NCBI GenBank assembly: GCA_030142905.1
Contig: JASJOG010000071.1
Location: 186,001 to 250,000 of the forward strand
From: Heliopora coerulea
Taxonomy: Eukaryota > Cnidaria > Anthozoa > Scleralcyonacea > Helioporidae
Length of the DNA stretch: 64,000 bases
Direction of reading: 5' to 3'
In this document: positions 18,634-30,378 of the stretch, piece after piece
Layout of the letters: each line of letters starts with the position of its first letter
Numbering within the stretch: position 1 is the stretch's first letter
Made by a program: the position numbers and the translations under genes
The notes under the pieces: model-generated
The model's database searches: none
The model's input: only the letters and a program-made list of their open reading frames with translations
What the model was told of the DNA's origin: nothing

Positions 18634-21600
18634 TCATCCAAGATGGTGGCTTGCAGTTCGACGAGACCGCCGGCGCCCAGGCTCAGTTTCATCTGGATTT
18701 GCTCTGCTTGCAGGTCCAGGTAGGGGTAACACCCGCTGACGGCCAGTGCTGATCACAGGACAGTCCTCAGTTTTACCTGCATCTCCGCTTCTTGCGGTGT
18801 GCTGATCTGGTGAAGCAACTAGTGAGTTGCTATCGAGCCAGTTCGGAACGTTGTCTCCTTGGTAGCGCTTGAGTCTGTCAACATGAATTATCCTTGGCTT
18901 TGACTTCTTGCCCTCCTGGATCCGATACACCAGGTCATCGAGACGGTCTACCACTAGGTATGGTTCTTGCCAGGGTCGACGCAGCTTTGCGGACTTGCCT
19001 TTCTTTCGTTGAGGGTTGTACAGCCAAACGGCGTCCCCACGGCTGAACCGACGAGTCTGAGTACCATGATCGTAGTACCGTTTCAGGCGGTCACTCTCGA
19101 CTTTCAAGTGCCTCCGTGCAAATGTATGCACCTGATCGATGTGTCCCTGCAGCTCTCGAACGTACTCGGTGCAATCTCTTAGGATCCCTGTCATGTCTGG
19201 TTTCCCAAGCACAAGATCAATCGGCAAATCAATCTGTCTTCCAAACATTAGTTCACAGGGTGAATAGCCAGTAGTCTCGTGAACTGCTGAGCGGTACGCC
19301 ATCATTAGTATAGGAAGGTGGCTATCCCAATCCCGCTGGTTCTCGTTCACGAACTTGGATAGCATAGCTTCCACGGTCTGGTTGAAGCGCTCAATCATTC
19401 CATCCGACTGGGGGTGCAATGCAGTGGTTCTGGTTTTGTCGATACCCAACAACTCACACATCTCTCGGAACACAGCCGACTCAAAGTTCCTGCCTTGATC
19501 GGAGTGGATCTGTCGTGGGACACCATAACAGGCGACGAACTCCTCTACTACAACCTTGGCGACCGTGGTTGCTTCCTGATTCGGGATGGCGTAACATTCT
19601 GTCCATTTGGAGAAATAGTCTCCGACTACCAGAATGTACTTGTTACCGCGGTCCGATACAGGAAGGGGACCAAGGACATCCAATGCCACTCTCTCCAGGG
19701 GTGCGCCGACGTTGTATGTCCGCATTGGAGCGCGGTGTTTTCGCTGAGGTCTCTTCCGAGACGCACATAGGTCGCACTTTCTGCACCAATTCCTCACGTC
19801 CTGTGCACAACCCGGCCAGTACAACCTTTCCTTGACCCGTCCCAATGTCTTCTTTACACCCAAGTGTCCAGCCGTCTTGTCATCATGGAGTTGGTGAAGC
19901 AGTTCTTCCTTCAGGTTGTTTGGGACCAGGAATTGCCACGAAGTCTTATCCCCGGCTTCCGACTCCCAGAGTCTATTCAGCACCCCATCTCGTAGGAGTA
20001 ATAGCTCCCACTGGCTCCAGTAAGTCTTAACCGTCTTGTTTTCCAATGACACACGAGTCCAGTCTGGTCGATCTTCTCCAGATTCTTTCCATTCCATGAT
20101 CTTCTTTAGGTCCTGGTCTTCTCGTTGACTTTCTCGTAAGTCGTCAGTGGTTCGGGTCATAAGCCAGAAGTCTCCATTGCACCTCATCGTTCCGCCTCTG
20201 GTTTGGACTGCACGCACCAGCTGGTCTTCAACACTTAAGTTTCCTGTGGAACCCACGTCCTCCAGTCTAACTTCGTGCTTCCTGTCAGATTCGGCTTTTT
20301 CTCTCTGCTCGGCACGGTCGCAGTGATTACACTCCTCGCACGGCCTTCTAGACAGGGCGTCCGCATTCCCGTGTTGTACCCCAGGACGGTGCTCGATCGT
20401 AAAGTCGTAGGTTCCGAGTATCTGCAACCATCTAGCTAGCTGACCCTCAGGGTTCTTGAACTTTAGGAGCCACCTCAAAGCACCGTGGTCTGTGCGTATC
20501 AGAAACCGTCTCCCGCACAGATAGTGGTGGTAAGTCTTCACTGCTACAACCACGGCAAGAAGTTCTTTACGGGTGACACAATAATTCCGTTCGGGTTTAG
20601 TCAGGGCCTTGCTATGGTACCCGATCACTTTTTCTACACCATCTTGCAACTGTGATAGTACTGCACCTGCACCGACGTTACTCGCGTCCGCATCTAGAAT
20701 GAATAGGTCATTTATCGTTGGATAGGCCAATATAGGCGACGTTGTGAGCTTGGACTTTAGACTCTGGAACGCGTCTTGACACTCTTTCGTCCACTTGAAG
20801 TCCCTTCCTTCTTCACCGAGTCTGTGCAGTGGTCTGGCGATGTCGGAGAACCCCCGAACAAACCGTCTATAGTAAGAACATAGGCCAAGGAAACTCTTGA
20901 CTTCCTTCGCTGTCCTTGGAATAGGCCAGTTATTTACAGCTTCAATCTTTTGTGGGTCGGTGGACACACCTTCCTGACTCACTACGTGACCAAGAAAGGT
21001 TACTTTCTTCTGTAACAGGTCGCACTTCTTGGGACTCAACTTCAATCCAGCTGCACGGAGCCGTCGAAACACCAATCGTTGTCTATCCATTGCTTCGGAG
21101 AATGCTGCGGCGTGGATTATCACGTCGTCGAGGTAAAGGAGGCACACCTCCCACGGTAAGCCAGCGAGAACTCTCTCCATTAGCCTCTCGAAGGTCGCAG
21201 GAGCGTTACATAGGCCAAAGCTCATGACTGTGAACTGGTACAAGCCACTTCCGGTTGTGAATGCTGTCTTCGGTCTATCTGCCTCGTCCATGTCAACCTG
21301 CCAATATCCACTGCATAGGTCAAGCGTTGAGAACCACTGGGAACCTGTCAACGCGTCGAAACATTAATCGGTCCGGGGTAGCGGGTAAGAATCCTTAACT
21401 GTGACGTCATTTAGTCTTCTGTAGTCAACACAGAACCGGGTCGTGCCGTCCTTCTTCTTCACCAGGACTATCGGAGATGCCCAGGGACTTGAGGACGGCT
21501 CAATCACACCCTTCTGTAGCATCTCCTGTACGTGCTTCTCGGCTTCTGCTCTCTTATAGACCGGGATACGCCTTGCTTGTTGACGAATGGGCGGAGAATT

Positions 21601-22719
21601 ACCAGTGTTGATGGTGTGTTTTACAAGGTCGGTTCGGCCAAGATCGTCAGGACGAGTGGCAAATATGTCGCCGAATTCTGTGAGAAGGGCAGCTAGTTCC
21701 AATCGCTGTTTGTCGTCCAAATGTTGTCCACTCCGCTCAAAGAGATCGTGCAAGTGTTCTGGAACGACTCTGTCATTAGACCTGGTTGGACACTGTCCTC
21801 CATCCTTCGCAATGTCCTCTTGTCGGTCACCATGTCCCGCTGAACGAACTCTACACCGGTCATCCATGTTGTTAACTTGATCGACGGGCTTGCATGTAGC
21901 TGCCACCGTGTTCTTGTATAATGTTCGTGCTTGGTTCGAAGGGTTTAAAACTCACAATGGCACCATTCCTTGCTTTGTGTTCACTAGCGTCCTAGCTAGA
22001 ACCAGTCGGTTAACAGCCATCAACCGGGCTGTTGGTTCTAGTACACCAACCATGGCTTCAAAGGGGTCGATTACTCTCCCCATCACCAGTGTTTCGCTCT
22101 CGGGTGGTACAACGATTGTCTGGTCGACAGCTATTCGATAACACAATGGCTTTACCACCTGGTCTTCCTTTTCCTTGTCACTGATCCCAATTTCAAGTTC
22201 GTATTGACCATCGTCTAACGTTAGTTGGCAGTCGTACCCCCGGATAAAGTCTAGTCCTAAGATTCCCTCTGGTTCGATCTCTGCTACCCATATCTGATGG
22301 ACCACGTCCTTCCCTCCCACTTGGAGTTTGAAGTCCCCACGTCCCACGAACGGTGAAGAACTACCATCGGCTAATGTCATGCTTCGTCCCACCCGTTCTA
22401 GTTTTGGTCTTTCGGCTTGAGGAATATTTTCCAGGATTCTAGCTTTCAAAATCGTAATATTGGCTCCCGTATCTACCAGAAACCTCACCAGCGAACCGTG
22501 TACCCTCCCAGTTACATAAAGGCCATCTTTGCATTCGGTGAGAGTGCCGGATCTCACGGATGGCGGAGTCTGCGGATAGGACCCTTTTAGTTGTTGTTCT
22601 GCCGAGCTCCGGCCCCGAGAGCTGGCAGTTTCTCGTTTCCCTGTTGCTTTTCGCCTTGTTTTTTGCTTTTCTTTGGACGTTCGCGTTCGAAGTGGCCCGC
22701 CTCTCCACAACTCCAGCAC
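18634..22719 (-). pseudogene. Gypsy-B pol (protease, RT, RNase H, integrase) with two stops
   Basis: About 1,360 codons in one frame broken by TGA at 21,952-21,954 and TAA at 21,364-21,366. Protease: [44 protein letters not shown] and the catalytic LLYLDDVIIH. RNase H: FILDADASNVGAGAVLS and IRTDHGALRWL. Integrase: zinc finger HLGVKKTLGRV...CRKCDLCASRK, then the D,D,E core (VALDVLGPLP; IHSDQGRNFES; DGMIERFNQTV) and a GPY/F-like tail (IIHVDRLKRYQG). No chromodomain. The frame overlaps gag by about 130 bp, so a frameshift during translation is likely. The first stop would arise from CGA by CpG decay. Confidence 0.93.
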
Positions 22720-23801
22720 GTCTGAAGGCGTCGCGTCCGTCCTCGGTTGTTCCTGGGTGCACCACTCTCCTTAGTCTGCTCGACCAGCTGCTTTACAAAG
22801 GCCTTGAGCTCATCGACTTCACGCTTGAGGTCTGTCTCCGACGACGTGCGGGATCCGGAACAGGAAGCGTTCACTGCCCTCGCATTCAGGTCTCGTTGTT
22901 TATCCGCTGAGAAGAATGTTTCGACCTCCACAGCAATGGTTAACGCCTCGTCCAGGGTCTTTGCTCTTGCTTGATGAACCTTCCAACGCACATCTGCGTC
23001 GCCCAACGCATCGATGAATTGATCTTTTGCCATGGTCTCTCGGAGTTCTGCAGCAGCGTCAGGGAACGCTTGACGCGACAGCCTTCTCATAGCCTGTGCG
23101 AGTTCAGGAAGGGTCTCGTTCTTTTGCCTTTTCCGGTTCCGGAGTGTTACTCGGAACATCTCGGTTCTTCTCCGGTTCCCGAACCTGTTAAGTGCTGAGA
23201 CGAGTTCCTTGAAGTTTGTTCTCTGACTCCTATCAAGGTCTCCCAGGACTGCTTGCGCCGGGCCGCTAAGACTCACAGCGAGGTAAGTCGCTTTAGTGGT
23301 CTGGTCCCATCCGTTTATTTCAGCTACAAGTTCAAACTGTGCCTGGTAATCCTCCCACGAAGTAGATCCATTGTAGGTTGTCGGGCGAACAAGCGGTTTA
23401 GCTCTGGCGTGGGAAGATGAGCTGTTTTCTTTAGTTGAAACGGGGATATTGAGCAGATCACTTGCTTCCCCATAATGGTCTTGTCGAGGGTTTGAACTGC
23501 GCAGTGTATCGGAAGTCTCTCCCATTTGTTTTGCCATTTCGATCGACTCGATACGTCTCGTAAGTGCGCACATTTCCCTCCTGAATTCGTCTCGTTGCTC
23601 TTCTATTCCCGAACTCAGTCTGCCGACGGCTTCAAGAACTTGGTCGACGTTCTTTGATTTGTTATCTTGACCAGGAGTACTTGTTGCTACCGGTGCCGGT
23701 CTATCATCAGACATTACGCGCCACGGTTCTGTCAACTCCATGTCGTCGTTGAAGTTTATCAACGAATACGCTATCTCGAATCTCTTTCTCACGATTGTCA
23801 C
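22587..23801 (-). CDS. Gypsy-B gag
   Basis: 404 residues. Typical Gypsy capsid region (residues 125-260): WEDYQAQFELVAEINGW, LSGPAQAVLGDL, RSQRTNFKELVSALNRFG, LAQAMRRLSRQAFPDA. A zinc knuckle follows near residue 365, CWSCGEAGHFERER: the spacing is CX2CX4H but the last cysteine is replaced by arginine. The ATG at 23,801 lies 12 nt after the primer-binding site; an internal ATG at MELTEPWRV is an alternative start. Confidence 0.88.
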   Translation of the reverse strand: MTIVRKRFEIAYSLINFNDDMELTEPWRVMSDDRPAPVATSTPGQDNKSKNVDQVLEAVGRLSSGIEEQRDEFRREMCALTRRIESIEMAKQMGETSDTLRSSNPRQDHYGEASDLLNIPVSTKENSSSSHARAKPLVRPTTYNGSTSWEDYQAQFELVAEINGWDQTTKATYLAVSLSGPAQAVLGDLDRSQRTNFKELVSALNRFGNRRRTEMFRVTLRNRKRQKNETLPELAQAMRRLSRQAFPDAAAELRETMAKDQFIDALGDADVRWKVHQARAKTLDEALTIAVEVETFFSADKQRDLNARAVNASCSGSRTSSETDLKREVDELKAFVKQLVEQTKESGAPRNNRGRTRRLQTCWSCGEAGHFERERPKKSKKQGEKQQGNEKLPALGAGARQNNN

Positions 23802-23813
23802 TAGGCTGTTCGT

Positions 23814-23831
23814 ATCCCACCGCTGCCACCA
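23814..23831 (-). other. Gypsy-B primer-binding site, tRNA-Leu
   Basis: The minus strand reads TGGTGGCAGCGGTGGGAT, one base after the 5' LTR. This is complementary to the 3' end of a eukaryotic tRNA-Leu of the AAG type (from memory of the tRNA sequence). Confidence 0.75.
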
Positions 23832-23832
23832 A

Positions 23833-24025
23833 TGTAACGTGCCGCAATTTCAAAGCAGACAACAACTGCTTGGGACCGTGCCACTTTATTTATATTCAAC
23901 GCAACAAAAAAATCAACCAACACCCCCTTTATTTTTATCTAGCTCCTCTCACGTCGGAGTAATTCGATCTACCCCAAAAAAGGCGCCAACAGCTGAGGGG
24001 AGGAGCGAAACATGATATCGTTACA
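23833..24025 (-). repeat. Gypsy-B 5' LTR
   Basis: 193 bp, TGTAACG to CGTTACA, with the minus-strand transcription start expected inside. It is followed on the right by the second ATAC target copy and LINE-2 coding sequence. Confidence 0.95.
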
Positions 24026-26785
24026 ATACCATTCTCGGAAAGAAAAGATCTAACATCGGAAGGTCTCGAGATGGTATGTATTGAAATTAACAAGCCATAT
24101 AACAAATCCATTTTAATTAATGTGTGGTATAGACCGCCAAACTCAGATATAAATGTGTTTGATGAATATGCAGATTTTTTTATGCAAGTATGAATGTGAA
24201 AACAAAGAATTAATTGTCTTAGGGGATTTGAATTGTGATGGTAGTAAAACACCACTTGATAATCAAACACGAAAATTACAATTCTTATGTTCGCTCTATC
24301 AGATTGATCAACTTATTAATGAGCCAACAAGAATGACGCCGACATCAGCTTCTTTAATTGATTTAATATTAACTAACAAACCTGAAAATATTTCCCAGTC
24401 AGGTGTTATTCACCTTGGGATATCTGATCATAGTTTGATTTATGCAGTAAGAAACCTTGTATTGACAAAATCGGGAAAAACATCACCTATGGTGAGAGAA
24501 GTTAGAGATTTTAAAAATTTTGTGCAAAATGATTTTATTCATGATATTTCGCAACTTCCTTGGGAAACAGTAAACCAATTTGATAATCCAAACATACCCT
24601 GGCAAGTGTGGAAATCTTTTTTTCTTGAGGCTCTTGATAGGCATGCACCTCTGCGGCAGAAGAGGTTGAAAGAAAATGGACTACCTTGGATTATCCCTCA
24701 AATTAAGCAGCGTATGAGAAAGAGGGATTTCTAAAAAAACAACCAATAAGATATAATTCTCAGCCACAATGGCTGTTGTATAAATCTGAGCGTAATAGAG
24801 TGAATATTGAGATCCGTAAGGCAAAATCTAAATATTTCTGTGAGAAAATCGAGGATAGCATATCTTCTAAAAATGTCAAAAAAAGTTGGTCTTGATGAAT
24901 ACCATTTCGGGACGAAAACGTAAATCAACTAATGTAAAAGAGGTTCAAATTAATGATACAATTGTGTCAGATGGTAAAATTATTGCTGAATCCTTTAACG
25001 ATTATTTTACAAATGTAGGAATGAAATTGGCTGCTGAGTCTGATCAGCTTTATAATAATGTGGGTGATGACCCAATCTCTTATGATCATTGCCCGGAGAC
25101 TCGTTTTTATTTTTCTGATATCAGCGTGAGCAGTGTTGTCTTGCGTCTTCGAAATCTCAAAGCTTCTAAAGCAACCGGTATGGATAACATACCGGTAAAC
25201 GCTGTTAAAGTGGTATCACACATCATTGCGCCATCGTTGACTGTTATATTTAGGCAGTCCCTTAACATAGGTATTTAGATAAACGATTGGAAATTAGCAC
25301 GAATTTCTCCGGTCTATAAAGCAGAGGACTGAAAAAAATGTGAAAATTACCGACCAATTTCGATTCTACCCATAGTAAGTAAAATATTTGAAAGAGAAGT
25401 TTTTACACAAATATATAAATATCTTAATGACAACTCTTCATTATCAAAGTTTCAATCTGGATTTTGACAAAAACATGGAACCGTGGGCGCACTTATCCAG
25501 ATGTGTGACCATTGGCTAAGTGATATGGATAAAGGAAAAATAAATGGAGTTGTATTTTTGAATATTCTTGAAGCGTTTGACTCTGTTAACCATAATATTT
25601 TATTGAGAAAGCTTAAAAATCAATTTGGAAGACAAGACACTGAATTAAGATGGTTTGAGTCTTACCTAACAAATAGAGAGCAAGTATGTCTAGTGAATGG
25701 CCATACATGTTCACCAATGAAAATAAGATGCGGTATTCCGCATGGCTCAATATTGGGACAATTGTTATCTCTATGCAGATGATACACAAATTTCGTCTTC
25801 TTCAGAAGATATTGAGACATTAATTCAGAATTTAAATAGTGACCTAAATAATATCCAGACGTGGCTTTTGAAAAATAAACTCCAACACAATTCCACCAAA
25901 ACGAAAGTGATGTTTGATTGGTCATCTCATAATCTTACCAATAAAGTTGAAAATACACCACTACTTATGAATAATACCCCTATTTTTCGAACCAGTAAAT
26001 ATACATGTTTAGGGTTGGATATTGATGAAAAATTAACTTGGGGTGAATATATCGAGACAACATGCAGAAAAGTGAGTGCAGGAATTGGAGCTATGAGGCG
26101 TATAAAGCCCTATGTTCCACCTGCAACTCTGCAAAAAATTTATAAAGCACTGGTTCAACCTTATTTCGATTACTGCTCCCCTCTGTGGGATAATTGTGGT
26201 AAAACCCTTCAAAATAAATTACAAAAGTTTCAATGTCGTGCAGCTAGAGTGATTTCTGGACTCAGTTACGATGTTAGATCGGCCGATGTCCTGGACGCTC
26301 TCGGTTGGCAAACACTTGATGTGAAACGATTAGAGAACAAATTGATATTGATGTACAAAATACTTAATAACCACACTGCCCATAATCTAAATGAACTTTT
26401 CTGTAAAAGAAATACAATTTAGAATAATTATAATTTACTTAGTAGTGATACAGACCTACTCTTGCCTAAGCCTAAAAGTGAATTTCTGAAGAAACGTCTT
26501 CGATATAGTGGTGCCATGCAGAGGAATCATCTTCCTGAAGATTTTCAAAAGTCTGAAAAAATTACGCCTAACGTAATTGTTATCGGATCGCATCAATTTT
26601 TAATTTAAGTTTTTTTTAATCTTTATATAGTTTAATCTTTGCTTATATTGCTTATCTTGTATATAGTTCAGTTTGTATATAGTTAATGTGTGACGCCTCT
26701 CGTGGAAAGCAGCGTATTATGTTGATCGAGGCTAGCGTGTTTAAATAAAGTTTTACCTACCTACCTGCCTACCTACCTACTAGTG
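24026..26785 (+). pseudogene. LINE-2: non-LTR retrotransposon, main part
   Basis: Broken CR1/jockey-like LINE. Endonuclease motifs at 24,070-24,470: NVWYRPPNSDINVFDEYA, SASLIDLILTN, GISDHSLIYAVRN. RT from 24,890 to 26,420: ASKATGMDNIPVNAVK, VVFLNILEAFDSVNHN (the first aspartate of motif A reads as N), GIPHGSILG, then a small internal deletion that joins directly to YADDTQISSS. The C-terminal part is open (YTCLGLDIDEKLTWGEYIE; CSPLWDNCGKTLQNKLQKFQ). The 3' end has AATAAAG and a tail of ACCT units (about 26,753-26,780). Confidence 0.88.
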
Positions 26786-29045
26786 CGCCTGCGACACTTT
26801 GCGGTCAGCAGACATTATCATGAAGTGTGTCGCATTGCGTCGCCTGATATTTGATTACTCGAAGTTTTGTAGCCGGTCATGAATCTGTTCCTGTGGTATC
26901 ACTCGAGGTACCTGAATAGAAATGGCGGGAACACCGGTAGAACTCGCCGGGGCACTATTTTTAGCATCCGGAGCGGTGCAGAAGGGGTGCAGACCAATCA
27001 GAAGAGCGTATTTAGCACATTCCTGCACTGATCAGCACCGGTGAACATCTCGTATACCCTTCCGCATACCCCAATGTTTCAGTCTACGGACAATATTATA
27101 TAATTTAACTATACTAATAGCAACAACATGTTCTGAGGCTTTCACTCATTGTGTCTTCTCGGCGTTCGCCGCAGTATCATATTTGTTTTTATCGTTTCGC
27201 GATGGCTTCCAACAACATTTTACTGCAATTGCTTAATATAGTTGATGTACATTTTTCTTCTGCGGAAAAAGAGGAAAGGATTTGTCTACTTAAAGAAGAA
27301 TGAACACAAATTGTTAGTTTGGAGGCGAAGAAAGCCGTCGCTGGTCGGATTACTTCTTTGTCTTTATGTCAATAATACAATTTGCAAAGCTCCAGTTCCC
27401 CAAAAGCGAGGAATCCCGCTGCCGAAACCACTACCCAGTAAGGTAAGGAACCGTGGATTTTTTAAATTAGCAATAATTCATTGAATATGCAGTAGCTGAG
27501 CTAGCTCATGAATAATTTCTCTATATGCTTTTAAATGGGCAGTATAGCTGCTTTGCTCGCCTGCCAGGCTTTGTTTATACAATATTTTTGTTTAACGTCT
27601 AATTCTTTCGTTATAAATTGCAATTTCGAGATTATGTAATTATATATTCACTTGTTCACTTAAAGTAAAAGATCTAGTAAGAGAACATCTTTACCAATTT
27701 ATATAAAGTATCGAATATCAGTAGGATGATGGGCAGTCAGAACTCTGGGACTGCTTTTCGACGCTCAATGTCATGTTCTGTAGTTTGCCAATTGGGAAGA
27801 GTACAGTATACACATGAATGACAGGGACTTTTATTGTGAATGCCTGTACCTTTGTTGATATTCATTAACTTCTAGGTTATCCAAATAAAACCCCTTTGTT
27901 ATTGTTCTAACTCTAACGACAGACAATTTTACCTGTCAAAGCAGAATTTCTTGGAGCAGTTAAGGTAAATCTTGAAGGAAAATAATAAATAGCTTGCCTT
28001 GGTGCCATGGTGGCAATTGTTGTTGTATATTCTTCCATTTCTGTGTGCAACCTCAAAAATACATTTATATATTGTCCTTAAATAGTATTTATAAATTAAA
28101 ATAATGATTATTGCTTATTATTTGTTATTTATTATTTGTTATTTATTAAATATTTAAAAATTTAGTTTATTAGCAAAGATTTTGCTGAGAAAAAGTATTT
28201 CAGTTAACTTAATCATTTAATGTAATACATGCTTTAGAGCCTCTGGTGATAGGAATTACCTATGCAATGCTAGTTCTCTGGCCATTACTTGTGGTGAGAG
28301 CATGGCTATATACCTCCATGGTCTAATCAGCATTAAGTTATATATGTATGCTCTCTATTATTCATCACATCCCTTGATTGAAAAGCAGCACAGCAATGAG
28401 GCTTTTAATAGCAAAGCAAATGTCTTCGCAATGTGTTTATCTGATGCAGCTCTTGAGATTTCCAGATAGGAAGACCCATGTTCATCAGTCCTGGCTGAAG
28501 CTGTTCATAATACACATGATCACTAATATTAATCTTTTCTTTGTATGCTTGCCCTATTGAGTGTTGGGAAGCTTCTGATTGAATGTTTTGTTTATGAGTT
28601 CTGTATCATGGTATACAGACATTCATTAAACATTAATTTCGTTTAAATTTTTCTTATGAATTATTAATGAGTTTTAGAAATATTCTGTAAAATGACATAT
28701 TAAGAATACTGAACATATATAAACATGTATGCTTATATGTTATGGTTACTGTATAGCTAATTATTGGAAATTGATATTTTTGCAAATTTAATTGAAATTT
28801 GTAAATTGTGAATTCTCAGAACCTAATGACTGAAGAAAATCATGAAAAAAGTCTGAAAAGATGACCATTCAGGATGAATTTAGAGTGCCCTGAGAATGCA
28901 CAAAATAGTGTTTTCAAGCCCTTCAATTTTCAAAGTTTTCCCGGAGGGCATACCCTAACCCCCTTTACCATGTATGCACATGTGGCACACGCTAAGCCAC
29001 CCATATGCTGAACACCTGTCAGATTTTTGGCTGGATCCGCCCCTG
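26786..29045. other. Right part of the DNA transposon, no recognised gene
   Basis: AT-rich sequence between the LINE-2 tail and the transposon right end. A short frame from 27,202 starts MASNNILLQLLNIVDVHFSS and stops after about 33 codons; a possible splice donor (CAGTAAGGTAAG) lies near 27,437-27,448. This could be the first exon of a lost transposase, but nothing confirms it. Near 28,900-29,045 the GGGCATACCC...GGATCCGCCCCTG end is typical of short non-autonomous transposons. Confidence 0.4.
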
Positions 29046-30085
29046 ATGCTGATGATACTGTATTATTTTTTGCTGGCAATGATGTTTGTGCCATTCAATC
29101 TGTACTCTAACGTCACTTAAATCAGTTAAATAATCTGTTCAATGAAAACGAGTTGATAGTAAACTGTAATTAAACGAATGTAATGCTCTTTGGTAGCAGA
29201 AAAAGACTTTCTAGATGTTCAAATCCTACACTAACTTTTGCTGGAACTTTATTGGATAACATTGAAACTGTGAAGTACCTTGGCCTAATATTTGACTCTT
29301 TAAGGAACTGGCACTCTCATATAGACACTGTTACTGGCAAAGTTTCACGTTGGCTAAGTCTACTGAGTAGAATAAGAAAATACCTCAGCAAGGATACATT
29401 TAGACTTTTACATGCATCGTTGGTCCAGCCTTTGTGTGAGTTCTGTGACGTTATTTGGACAAATGCTGACACCATTAGTCTCGCGAGACTCCTTAGACTT
29501 CAGAAGAGAGTTGCACATATCATTTTACTAAAAAGAATTAGGGACGGGCGTACAGAAGTATTGTTTAAAAGACTTGGCTGGGTTAGCCTGACTGACAGAT
29601 GGAATTATCGTAAGTGCTTGACTGTATTAAAACGTTTAAATGGATTTTGCCCTTCTTATCTTTTTAATTTATTTTGTTTAAATATAGACGTCCATAGTTA
29701 CAGCACACGTTCTTGGAATAATATTCATATGTCAAAGATTTCTTCAGTCATGTCTTCGTTCCTACAGGTCAAGTCAGGTCTTCGTTTCTTCTCATTTCCT
29801 GCTGCAAAGCTGTACAACAGTCTCAATGAAACAACCAAAAACTCTGCTTCAGTGATGGTATTCATTAACATTTGTTGTTCATAGCGTTTAACCTTCTACT
29901 TTTAAATTTTAATTAGTATAATTTTATTGATAATTTATTTTATTTAGTTATTGATTATTGTATATTATCATAATCATTTATTTATAAGTTAGTTTAGCAT
30001 ACACAGCTCCAATGTAAATAAGGTTACCTTTTTAGATTCTGTGTCAAATAAAGTTTATTGTTATTATTATTATTATTATTATTAT
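29046..30085 (+). pseudogene. LINE-1, 3' part with TTA-repeat tail
   Basis: Continues LINE-1 after the DNA transposon. The RT resumes at the DDTVLFFAGND box; 29,183-29,884 is an open stretch of 233 residues with FAGTLLDNIETVKYLGLIFD, HASLVQPLCEFCDVIWTNAD, LQKRVAHIILLKR and VLFKRLGWVSL, the thumb and C-terminal region of CR1/jockey-like RTs. AATAAAG at 30,047 and a (TTA)n tail (30,061-30,085) end it. Confidence 0.85.
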
Positions 30086-30131
30086 GCCTGGAGTAAACTG
30101 GAGTTCAATAACTGCAGTTTACTCCAGGCAT
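30084..30131. repeat. 17-bp inverted repeat at the LINE-1/Gypsy-A junction
   Basis: TGCCTGGAGTAAACTG (30,085-30,100) and its exact complement CAGTTTACTCCAGGCA (30,115-30,130) flank a 14-base loop, with one further A-T pair outside. The right arm is Gypsy-A coding sequence (reads TPGITIP), and the left arm directly follows the LINE tail. Confidence 0.8.
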
Positions 30132-30364
30132 TACAATTCCAGTGGCTGATACCTTGTCTAGGGCTTCACTGCCAGTTGATGTAGAATCCAAGTTTGATTA
30201 TCAAGTGCATCTCTTATTGAGCAGTCTCCTGGTATCTGACAACAAACTCAATGAAATTCGTCGTGCCACAGCAGAAGATGTGGTACTTTAAAGAGTGAAG
30301 GAATACGTTGAGAATGGGTGGCCAGAAAACAAACGTGCACTTCCAATCGAAGTGGTCCCATATT
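30115..30364 (+). pseudogene. Gypsy-A, part downstream of LINE-1
   Basis: The frame reads PGITIPVADTLSRASLPVDV, the conserved junction after Gypsy RNase H, then a linker towards integrase (LNEIRRATAEDVVL, stop, RVKEYVENGWPENKRALPIE). It fits directly after the RNase H stretch that breaks at 16,254, so LINE-1 and everything within it were inserted here. It stops where Polinton copy 2 begins. Confidence 0.75.
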
Positions 30365-30378
30365 TCTAGTATAGAGAT

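Larger units (their letters stand above)
18325..24025 (-). mobile_element. Gypsy-B: young Ty3/Gypsy LTR retrotransposon
   Basis: Complete element with two 193-bp LTRs that begin TGTAA and end GTTACA and differ at only three positions. A 4-bp target duplication, ATAC, flanks it (18,321-18,324 and 24,026-24,029). Internal order on the minus strand is primer site, gag, protease, RT, RNase H, integrase, polypurine tract. Nearly identical LTRs imply recent insertion, and base composition is much less AT-rich than the Polintons. Two in-frame stops in pol make it non-autonomous as read. Confidence 0.95.
18120..29045. mobile_element. DNA transposon (hAT-like ends) carrying nested elements
   Basis: The left end CAGGGGCGGATCTAG (18,120) and the right end CTGGATCCGCCCCTG (to 29,045) form short terminal inverted repeats with one or two mismatches. 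They interrupt LINE-1 between ATTTACGCT and GATGATACTG, splitting the YADD coding region. A 5-bp duplication (ACGCT/ATGCT) with one C-to-T difference is possible; hAT elements usually show 8 bp, so the superfamily is uncertain. Its own DNA is 18,120-18,285 and 26,786-29,045. No transposase gene was recognised. Confidence 0.7.

Noticed and set aside
19414..19835. Plus-strand proteins within Gypsy-B
   Set aside because: Antisense shadows of the GC-richer pol gene.
27202..27484. Host or transposase gene in the DNA transposon
   Set aside because: Short frames with no recognisable family; only a weak splice-donor hint.
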